The translations under genes were made by a program, and so were the position numbers. From the NCBI GenBank assembly GCA_046757965.1, contig JBHHZI010000126.1, positions 1 to 9,437 on the forward strand: DNA of 9,437 nt. Reading direction: 5' to 3'. Source of the stretch: JBHHZI01 sp046757965 (GTDB taxonomy: Bacteria; Acidobacteriota; Polarisedimenticolia; SMYD01). Positions 1 to 4,980 of the stretch are shown in pieces. Under the pieces are notes generated by a model. The model was not told where the DNA came from, searched no databases, and saw nothing but the letters and a program-made list of their open reading frames with translations. Positions within the stretch are counted from its first letter, which is position 1. Each line of letters opens with the position of its first letter.

Positions 1-101
1 TGGGTCGACCGCCGGGACCCGGGTGCGGCCAATGGCAGATCATGCCCCTCTCGCTGAGACGGTCGCCTTCACCGAGGGTGGCATCCGGCGCCCGGCCCGG
101 G
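1..101. other. 3' flank of rplQ, no supported gene
   Basis: The 101 bases beyond the rplQ stop are very GC-rich. I see weak inverted repeats: GGGTC at 2-6 with GACCC at 16-20, and CCCTC at 46-50 with GAGGG at 74-78. None has a T-run, so I cannot call a terminator. A minus-strand ATG at 43 opens a frame to the window edge, but 14 codons are too few to judge. Confidence 0.4.
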
Positions 102-635
102 CTACTCCTTCTCGTCGGTGCCGGCGGTGGCTGCGACATCCCCGTCGGATGACTGCGACGGCGTCTCCTCGCCATCATCGGCCGCGCGAGTCGCCGTTGC
201 TGCCTCCCGGACAGATCGTCTCCCCTTCTTCCGCTTGCCACCCGCCGACTGGTCATCATCGGCGGACGATTCCGTTCCCGGCGCGCCCACCAGTTCGACC
301 AGCGCGATATCGGCGGCGTCTCCGGGCCGATGCCCGAGATGGTACAGGCGGGTGTACCCGCCAGGACGGTCCGCATAGCGTGGCCCGAGCGTCTCGAAGA
401 GCTTCTTCAGCGTGTCTTTCTGCCGGATATGCCGCGCTGCTCGACGCCGGGCGCTGAGACTGTCCTTCTTCGACAGGGTGATCAGCTTCTCGGCAAACGG
501 ACGCATCTCCTTCGCCTTGCCAAGGGTGGTGGTGATGCGTTCGTGAGTGAACAGAGCGATCGACAGGTTCCGCAGGGTCGCTGTCCTGTGCGCGCTCGTC
601 CGGCCCAGCTTTCGTCCGGCGACTCGATGTCTCAT
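102..635 (-). CDS. rplQ: Large ribosomal subunit protein bL17 (L17) with C-terminal extension
   Basis: L17 is a 50S protein near the polypeptide exit region and usually the last gene of the alpha operon. The core is standard: MRHRVAGRKLGRTSAHRTAT (1-20), LRNLSIALFTHERITTTLGK (21-40), KAKEMRPFAEKLITL (40-54) and the ending GGYTRLYHLGHRPGDAADIALVEL (92-115, interrupted here only by naming). After residue 116 come about 61 residues with no counterpart in E. coli L17 (127 residues in total): an acidic-serine stretch, a basic KRKKGRR patch (134-140), then an Ala-, Thr- and Asp/Glu-rich end. Start is ATG at 635; the upstream site (GAGAG) is weak, so translation may lean on coupling from rpoA, 19 bases away. 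Stop is TAG. Confidence 0.96.
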   Translation of the reverse strand: MRHRVAGRKLGRTSAHRTATLRNLSIALFTHERITTTLGKAKEMRPFAEKLITLSKKDSLSARRRAARHIRQKDTLKKLFETLGPRYADRPGGYTRLYHLGHRPGDAADIALVELVGAPGTESSADDDQSAGGKRKKGRRSVREAATATRAADDGEETPSQSSDGDVAATAGTDEKE

Positions 636-654
636 GAACCAGCTCTCTTCAAGA

Positions 655-1638
655 TCACGTGGCGGAGGAGTAGGTGCGAAGCTCTTCCGGAGTCATGCCC
701 AGGTGGAGACCCATCTCCTCGAGGATTTCCTTGATCTCGACCAGCGACTTCCGCCCGAAATTCTTCGTCTTCAGCATCTCGGGCTCGGACCGCTGGACCA
801 GCTCCGCAATGGTCGAGATGCTGGCGTTCTTGAGGCAATTGTACGATCGCACCGAGAGCTCCAGTTCGTCCACGGAACGGTGCAGGGCCTCATGCAAGGG
901 GGGTTCGTCCCCGCCGAAGGCGTCGTCGGAGTCCTCGGCGGAGTCCTCGAAATTGATGAAGATGGACATGTGGTTGCTGAGCAACTTGGCCGCCAGTGCG
1001 ACAGCATCCTGGGGCAACACAGCACCATTGGTCCAGACCTCCATGGTCAACTTGTCGTAGTCGGTCGTCTGGCCCAGCCGGGCGTCGTCCACCGAGTAGT
1101 TGACCTTGCGAACCGGCGAGTGAGAGGAGTCCACAGGAATGTACCCGATCGACAGGTCATCATCGAAGTTCCGGTCCGCCGGGATGTATCCCCGCCCGGT
1201 CTTGACGCGCATCTCCATCTCGAGGCGACCTTCATCTCCCAGACTCACCACGTGAACATCGGGATCGAGGATCTCGACATTCTGGTTGACCTCGATGTCC
1301 TTCGCCATGACCGTGCAGGGGCCCTTCGCGGAGATCCTGATGGTCTCCGGGTGGTCGGAGTGCAATTTCATCGGGATCTGCTTGAGGTTGAGAATGATGT
1401 CGGTCGTGTCCTCGACGACGCCCGGCAACGAACTGAACTCGTGGAGAACACCCTCGATGCGCACGGCCGTGATCGCCGCTCCCTCGATGGACGAGAGCAG
1501 GACCCGGCGCATTGCGTTCCCCACAGTCGTCCCGAACCCACGCTCGAACGGCTGCGCGTAAAACAGTCCATACGTCGGTGAAAGCGTGCTCTCGTCACGC
1601 TCGAGGCGCTTGGGCCGCTGGAACCCTTTCCACAACAT
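655..1638 (-). CDS. rpoA: DNA-directed RNA polymerase subunit alpha
   Basis: Two alpha subunits dimerise to begin assembly of the polymerase core; the C-terminal domain contacts UP elements and activators. The 327-residue protein is close to the 329 of E. coli. The N-terminal domain (about 1-230) contains ERGFGTTVGNAMRRVLLSSI (32-51) and GVLHEFSSLPGVVEDTTDII (63-82). An acidic linker (231-246) leads to the C-terminal domain, where the DNA-contacting set R264, N267, C268, K270, G295, K297 and S298 is conserved. Start is the ATG at 1638, with GAGGAGGT 10 bases upstream and the MLWKGFQRPKRL N-terminus. The same frame stays open upstream to 2787 through rpsD and rpsK, but that extension is not coding. 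The gap to rplQ is 19 bases. Confidence 0.98.
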   Translation of the reverse strand: MLWKGFQRPKRLERDESTLSPTYGLFYAQPFERGFGTTVGNAMRRVLLSSIEGAAITAVRIEGVLHEFSSLPGVVEDTTDIILNLKQIPMKLHSDHPETIRISAKGPCTVMAKDIEVNQNVEILDPDVHVVSLGDEGRLEMEMRVKTGRGYIPADRNFDDDLSIGYIPVDSSHSPVRKVNYSVDDARLGQTTDYDKLTMEVWTNGAVLPQDAVALAAKLLSNHMSIFINFEDSAEDSDDAFGGDEPPLHEALHRSVDELELSVRSYNCLKNASISTIAELVQRSEPEMLKTKNFGRKSLVEIKEILEEMGLHLGMTPEELRTYSSAT

Positions 1639-1648
1639 AAGTCGCTCG

Positions 1649-1656
1649 ACCTCCTC
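1649..1656 (-). promoter_or_regulatory. Ribosome-binding site of rpoA
   Basis: GAGGAGGT lies 10 bases before the ATG at 1638. It decides the rpoA start, because the reading frame is open far upstream and length alone would not. Confidence 0.8.
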
Positions 1657-1664
1657 GTTCGCTT

Positions 1665-2291
1665 CTACTTCGAGTAGAGCTCCACGATGAGCTGTTCGGT
1701 GATAGGCAGTGCGATGTCTTCGCGACGGGGCAGACTCGCCACCAGCCCCTTGAATGCCTCGCCATCCAGTTGCAACCACTCCGGGACCCCGCGTCCCTTG
1801 GCTGTTTCGATCGACTGGCGAATGAACTCGTTCTTCCGGCTTTTCTCGCGGACGGAGATCTCGTCCCCTTCCTTCACCAGATATGACGGAATATCCACTT
1901 TCCGGCCGTTCACGGTGACGTGGCCGCCGTTGACGAACTGACGCGCCTGCGGTCGGCTGGAAGCGAAGCCGATCCGGTAGACCACGTTGTCCAGCCGTCG
2001 CTCGAGAGATGAGAGGAGGGTCTCTCCGGTGATCCCCTTGCCCCGGGCGGCTTTCTTGAAGTAATTGCGGAACTGGCGCTCGAGAACGCCGTAGATTCGC
2101 TTGACCTTCTGCTTTTCCCGTAGCTGGATGCCGTAACCCGTCACCTTGCTTCGCCGCCGGCCGTGCTGGCCGGGGGGATAGCCGCGCCGTTCGATGGCGC
2201 ACTTGTCCTTGTAGCAACGGTCGCCCTTCAGGAAGAGCTTCATGCCTTCTCGCCGGCAGAGCCGACAGACCGCACCGCGCGCGCGTGCCAC
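1665..2291 (-). CDS. rpsD: Small ribosomal subunit protein uS4 (S4), zinc form
   Basis: S4 nucleates 30S assembly by binding the five-way junction of the 16S 5' domain, and in several bacteria represses the alpha operon. The 208-residue protein carries four N-terminal cysteines, C9-X2-C12-X13-C26-X4-C31, the zinc-binding pattern known from Thermus S4 and missing in E. coli. Further on are GYGIQLREKQKVKRIYG (52-68) and the S4 RNA-binding domain beginning near RLDNVVYRIGFASSR (98-112) with RQFVNGGHVTVNGRKVDIPS (116-135). Start is a GTG at 2291, set by GAGGAGGA six bases upstream and by the need to include the first cysteines; the first in-frame ATG is only at residue 17. The gap to rpoA is 26 bases. 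Confidence 0.97.
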   Translation of the reverse strand: MARARGAVCRLCRREGMKLFLKGDRCYKDKCAIERRGYPPGQHGRRRSKVTGYGIQLREKQKVKRIYGVLERQFRNYFKKAARGKGITGETLLSSLERRLDNVVYRIGFASSRPQARQFVNGGHVTVNGRKVDIPSYLVKEGDEISVREKSRKNEFIRQSIETAKGRGVPEWLQLDGEAFKGLVASLPRREDIALPITEQLIVELYSK

Positions 2292-2297
2292 CTCGAA

Positions 2298-2305
2298 TCC
2301 TCCTC
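2298..2305 (-). promoter_or_regulatory. Ribosome-binding site of rpsD (GTG start)
   Basis: GAGGAGGA lies six bases before the GTG at 2291. It supports the GTG start that keeps all four zinc cysteines of S4. Confidence 0.8.
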
Positions 2306-2309
2306 TCGC

Positions 2310-2702
2310 TCAGACCCGGCGCCGCTTGGGCGGCCGGCAACCGTTGTGAGGAACAGGAGTGACATCCTTGATGGACTTGACCTCGATGCCCACGACCTGT
2401 AACGCCCGGATGGCCGACTCCCTGCCGGAACCGGGGCCCTTGACCCGGACATCCACACTCCGGACGCCGTGTTCCTTTGCCGAAGAGCCCACCGCCTGGG
2501 ATACCAGCGTGGCCGCAAACGGGGTCCCCTTCCGGGACCCCTTGAAGCCGACGGCCCCCGCGGACGACGAGGCCAGGACGTTCCCTTCCGGGTCTGTGAC
2601 ACTGACAATCGTGTTGTTGAACGATGCGTGAATGTGCACCACCCCGTGGGGAACGTTCTTTTTTTCCCGGCTGCTCTTCTTCTTTCCCTTCGGACTTGCC
2701 AT
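2310..2702 (-). CDS. rpsK: Small ribosomal subunit protein uS11 (S11)
   Basis: S11 is on the platform of the 30S subunit and helps form the E-site side of the mRNA path. The 130-residue protein has a lysine-rich N-terminal tail (SPKGKKKSSREKK), then the core VHIHASFNNTIVSVTDPEGN (22-41), the SSAGAVGFKGSRKGTPFAA segment (46-64), and the C-terminal IKDVTPVPHNGCRPPKRRRV, all standard for the family. The ATG has a GAGGAG stretch immediately upstream with rather short spacing. Stop is TGA; the gap to rpsD is 18 bases. Length and sequence are unremarkable and identification is secure. Confidence 0.98.
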   Translation of the reverse strand: MASPKGKKKSSREKKNVPHGVVHIHASFNNTIVSVTDPEGNVLASSSAGAVGFKGSRKGTPFAATLVSQAVGSSAKEHGVRSVDVRVKGPGSGRESAIRALQVVGIEVKSIKDVTPVPHNGCRPPKRRRV

Positions 2703-2713
2703 CTCTCCTCGCC

Positions 2714-3103
2714 TCAGCCTTTCTTCCCGCCCGGCGCCCTTTTCTTGCCGGCGATGGCTCTCCGCGGCCCCTTCTTGGTGCGAGCATTGGTATGCGTGCG
2801 CTGACCCCGCACCGGCAGACTCCGGCGGTGACGCAGACCGCGGTAAGATCCGATATCCATCAGTCGCTTGATGTCCATGGCCATGTTCTTGCGCAGGTCA
2901 CCTTCTACCTGCCCCTCGTCCTGGATGACACGCCGGATGCGCGTGACCTCATCCTCGGACAGGTCCTTGGTCTTGACGCTGGCGTCCACCCGGGCCTTGG
3001 CCAGCAACCGGATGGCCCGCGACCTTCCGATGCCGTAGATGTAGGTCAGCGCGATCTCGGCGTTCTTGCCCTGAGGCAGATCCACACCGGCTATGCGTGC
3101 CAT
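2714..3103 (-). CDS. rpsM: Small ribosomal subunit protein uS13 (S13)
   Basis: S13 lies in the head of the 30S subunit, contacts L5 and L31 across the subunit bridge, and touches the P-site tRNA through its tail. The 129-residue protein starts MARIAGVDLPQGKNAEIALT, has the helix-two-turn-helix segment TYIYGIGRSRA (20-30) and the conserved RGLRHRRSLPVRGQRTHTNA (88-107), and ends in a lysine-rich tail (KKGPRRAIAGKKRAPGGKKG) somewhat longer than in E. coli S13 (118 residues). AGGAG lies 7 bases before the ATG. The gap to rpmJ is 10 bases and to rpsK 11 bases. In E. coli this is where S4 represses the alpha operon; I cannot make out an equivalent pseudoknot by eye. Confidence 0.97.
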   Translation of the reverse strand: MARIAGVDLPQGKNAEIALTYIYGIGRSRAIRLLAKARVDASVKTKDLSEDEVTRIRRVIQDEGQVEGDLRKNMAMDIKRLMDIGSYRGLRHRRSLPVRGQRTHTNARTKKGPRRAIAGKKRAPGGKKG

Positions 3104-3110
3104 GGATCGA

Positions 3111-3115
3111 CTCCT
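3111..3115 (-). promoter_or_regulatory. Ribosome-binding site of rpsM, fused with the rpmJ stop codon
   Basis: AGGAG begins inside the TAG stop of rpmJ (TAGGAG) and lies 7 bases before the rpsM ATG. A ribosome terminating on rpmJ would sit on the rpsM initiation site, which favours coupling. The same arrangement recurs at rpsH/rplF. Confidence 0.75.
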
Positions 3116-3227
3116 ACCCTTGCCGCTGCTTGTGCTTGGGATTGTCGCAGATCACCCGGATGACACCCTTGCGCCGGATGACCTTGCACTTGTCGCACAT
3201 TCGTTTGACTGACGCCCGAACCTTCAT
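3114..3227 (-). CDS. rpmJ: Large ribosomal subunit protein bL36 (L36), zinc form
   Basis: L36 is the smallest 50S protein and clamps 23S rRNA near the GTPase-associated region. I read a 37-residue product beginning MKVRASVKRMCDKCKVIRRK and ending CDNPKHKQRQG. The zinc ligands C11-X2-C14, C27 and H32 (C-X2-C-X12-C-X4-H) are all present, so this is the C+ form rather than the zinc-free paralogue made under zinc starvation. Length is exactly that of the family. ATG at 3227 follows GAAGGTG with 7 bases of spacing. The TAG stop forms part of the rpsM ribosome-binding site (TAGGAG). It is the usual link between the spc and alpha blocks. Confidence 0.97.
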   Translation of the reverse strand: MKVRASVKRMCDKCKVIRRKGVIRVICDNPKHKQRQG

Positions 3228-3234
3228 ATTCTAG

Positions 3235-3241
3235 CACCTTC
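3235..3241 (-). promoter_or_regulatory. Ribosome-binding site of rpmJ
   Basis: GAAGGTG lies 7 bases before the rpmJ ATG at 3227. It partly overlaps an extended -10-like element described in the findings. Confidence 0.7.
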
Positions 3242-3246
3242 TGGCA

Positions 3247-3264
3247 CGCCGGACCGGACCGGCG
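3247..3264 (-). repeat. Perfect GC hairpin in the infA-rpmJ gap
   Basis: Six-base arms CGCCGG and CCGGCG flank a six-base loop in the 48-base gap between infA and rpmJ. No T-run follows in the direction of transcription, so it is not a standard intrinsic terminator. It may act as an RNA processing or stability element, or may be chance in GC-rich DNA. Confidence 0.45.
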
Positions 3265-3275
3265 ACACCTGGAAT

Positions 3276-3497
3276 TCACTTGTAACGGTAGACGATCCGG
3301 CCCCGGTTGAGGTCATACGGCGATAGCTCCACCAGAACCCGGTCCCCGGGCAGAATGCGGATGAAGTGCTTCCGCATCTTCCCCGATATATGGGCCAGAA
3401 CCTTGTGGCTGTTCTCCATCTCGACCCGGAACATGGCGTTGGGTAACGATTCAAGGACCACCGCCTCGACCTGGATGGCCTCTTCCTTTTCGCTCAT
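3276..3497 (-). CDS. infA: Translation initiation factor IF-1
   Basis: IF-1 binds the 30S A site during initiation and supports IF-2 and IF-3. The 73-residue product is a single OB-fold domain of standard length: MSEKEEAIQVEAVVLESLPN, then MFRVEMENSHKVLAHISGKM (22-41), then the RILPGDRVLVELSPYDLNRG segment (47-66) and the ending RIVYRYK. The ATG at 3497 is preceded by AGGGAG six bases upstream, a site written inside the last codons of map, and the start overlaps the map stop as ATGA. The same frame is open further upstream inside map, but the homology, ribosome site and normal length fix the start. A 48-base gap follows before rpmJ. Confidence 0.98.
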   Translation of the reverse strand: MSEKEEAIQVEAVVLESLPNAMFRVEMENSHKVLAHISGKMRKHFIRILPGDRVLVELSPYDLNRGRIVYRYK

Positions 3498-4330
3498 GCC
3501 GGTCTCCCTGCCGTCCCGCCCACGGTCGCCGACCTCACCGCCTCGCCGGCCGGAGGCAGGGCCGTATCGACGACGCCGGGCCGGCCACTGATGCCCAGCA
3601 CCCACGGCCCCTCCGCGGTGATGGCCACGGACCGCTCGATATGGGCGGACGGCTGTGAGTCCGCCGTGCTGACCGTCCACTGATCGGCGGCCACCACGAC
3701 CTCCCCGGTGCCCAGATTGAGCATCGGCTCGATCGCCAGGACCATGCCCTCCTCCAGCCGGACACCGCGGCCCGGCTCACCGTAGTTGGGCAACTGGGGC
3801 TTCTCGTGCATCTTCCGGCCGATTCCGTGCCCGACGAAGTCCCTCACGATGCCATAGCCGTGCGCTTCTCCGACTTCCTGGACGGCCCGGCCGACATCCC
3901 CGGTACGTTGCCCTGGCCGCATCTGCGCGATTCCGGCGGCCAGCGCCTTCTCGATCCGCTCGATGAGGAGCCGGCAGCCCTCGGGAATCTGTCCCACGGG
4001 AAACGTCTGGGCGCCGTCTCCGCACAGGCCATCGACGAAGACGCCGAAATCGATGCTGACGATGTCCCCGTCCCGCAGGAGACGGTGCGTGGGAATCCCG
4101 TGCACCACCTGCTCGTTCACCGATACACACAGAGTGGCGGGAAACCCATGGTAACCCTTGAACGCCGACCTGGCGCCTTCCTGTTGCGTCCGCTCCGCGG
4201 CGTAGGCATCCAGGTCGGCGATATCGACCCCCGGGGCGATCATCCCGGACAGTTCCGCCAGGATGGACAGCACGATCTGGTTCGCCCTCTCCATTGATGC
4301 CAGTTCCGCGGCGGTCTTGATGCTGATCAC
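3494..4330 (-). CDS. map: Methionine aminopeptidase, type I
   Basis: This cytoplasmic metalloenzyme removes the initiator methionine from nascent proteins whose second residue is small. All five metal ligands of the family can be placed in the 278 residues: D94 (SIDFG), D105 (GDGA), H168 (GHGIG), E201 (AIEPM) and E232 (AHIERS). The substrate-contacting histidines H77 (VVHGIP) and H175 (KMHEKP) are also present. There is no N-terminal zinc or linker domain, so it is the short bacterial class. C103 replaces the histidine usual in HGD, and R233 replaces the histidine usual after the last glutamate. The core ends near residue 247; about 30 low-complexity residues follow. Start is GTG, overlapping the adk stop (GTGA); the stop overlaps infA (ATGA). 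Confidence 0.97.
   Translation of the reverse strand: MISIKTAAELASMERANQIVLSILAELSGMIAPGVDIADLDAYAAERTQQEGARSAFKGYHGFPATLCVSVNEQVVHGIPTHRLLRDGDIVSIDFGVFVDGLCGDGAQTFPVGQIPEGCRLLIERIEKALAAGIAQMRPGQRTGDVGRAVQEVGEAHGYGIVRDFVGHGIGRKMHEKPQLPNYGEPGRGVRLEEGMVLAIEPMLNLGTGEVVVAADQWTVSTADSQPSAHIERSVAITAEGPWVLGISGRPGVVDTALPPAGEAVRSATVGGTAGRPA
3504..3509 (-). promoter_or_regulatory. Ribosome-binding site of infA inside the map tail
   Basis: AGGGAG lies six bases before the infA ATG and is encoded within the final codons of map (GTAGRPA). It fixes the infA start. Confidence 0.75.
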
Positions 4331-4980
4331 GCCGCCACCTTGTCCAGCACGGCATCGATGCGATCGGCCACGACGTTCATGGACCCGTTCCCGTCAACCC
4401 GCTCGAGAAGATGTCGGCCCTCGTACGTTCTCAGGACGGGAGCGGTCTGTTCCCGGTACACCCGGAGGCGCTCCCGGACGACCTCTTCCCGGTCATCCTC
4501 CCGCTGGGAGAGCGGCCCGGAGCATGTCGGACACCGCGTCTGTGCCCCGGAAAGCGAGACATTGGTGACCTCGTTGCACGCCTCGCATGTTCGGCGGCCG
4601 GCGATCCGGCGGACCAGTTCATCCTCAGGAACATCCAGAAACAGCACCGCGGTGATCTGCCACCCCGCCCGCGAGAGAATCACGTCGAGGTCCCCCACCT
4701 GCTCGACGGTGCGGGGATATCCATCCAGGAGGAATCCGTTGACGCAGTCATCGTGGGACAGCCGCTCCCCGACCATGCGTGAGACGAGGCTGTCCGGCAG
4801 CAGCGCTCCATCGTTCACGATGGCGTTTGCCTCGGCACCGAGGTCGGTGCCCCGCCGGATGTGGTCACGGATCATGTCACCCGTCGACAGATGGACGATA
4901 TCGCGGTCTGCACAGACTCGAGCAGCCTGCGTTCCCTTCCCGGCACCCGGTGGCCCGATGAACTCCAGACACATGGCCAT
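4327..4980 (-). CDS. adk: Adenylate kinase, zinc-lid type
   Basis: The enzyme interconverts ATP + AMP and 2 ADP in the cytoplasm. Numbered from the ATG at 4980 (217 residues), it shows the P-loop GPPGAGKGT (9-17), the AMP-site region LSTGDMIR (31-38), the DGYPRT motif (86-91) with catalytic R90, the GRR start of the LID (128-130) and the QREDDREE segment (159-166). The long LID carries four cysteines, C132-X2-C135-X14-C150-X2-C153, the structural zinc knuckle absent from E. coli Adk. The ATG shares one base with the secY stop (TGATG). A TTG at 4983 is possible. An ATG at 4974 gives MCLEFIGPPG, which matches the usual distance from start to P-loop best, so the true start may be two codons downstream. 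Confidence 0.97.
   Translation of the reverse strand: MAMCLEFIGPPGAGKGTQAARVCADRDIVHLSTGDMIRDHIRRGTDLGAEANAIVNDGALLPDSLVSRMVGERLSHDDCVNGFLLDGYPRTVEQVGDLDVILSRAGWQITAVLFLDVPEDELVRRIAGRRTCEACNEVTNVSLSGAQTRCPTCSGPLSQREDDREEVVRERLRVYREQTAPVLRTYEGRHLLERVDGNGSMNVVADRIDAVLDKVAA

Noticed and set aside
1..43. Possible next minus-strand gene starting ATG at 43 and leaving the window
   Set aside because: Only 14 codons are visible (starting MICHWPHPG), spacing to the purine run AGAGGGG is too short, and nothing can be identified.
1..101. Terminator after rplQ
   Set aside because: The inverted repeats are short and none is followed by a T-run on the transcribed strand, so there is no basis for calling one.
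23..457. 144-codon plus-strand open frame across the 3' flank and rplQ tail
   Set aside because: Mostly antisense to rplQ, Arg- and Pro-rich, no motif. The only unique part is the short flank.
547..1581. 344-codon plus-strand open frame opposite rpoA
   Set aside because: It mirrors rpoA codons; the protein looks like a reverse-complement shadow (His-, Val-, Asp- and Arg-rich) with no family features.
3065..3130. S4-binding pseudoknot in front of rpsM, as in the E. coli alpha operon
   Set aside because: The E. coli site lies in a leader before rpsM; here rpmJ ends 10 bases upstream, and I could not trace a nested pseudoknot by eye. A covariance search would be needed to say more.
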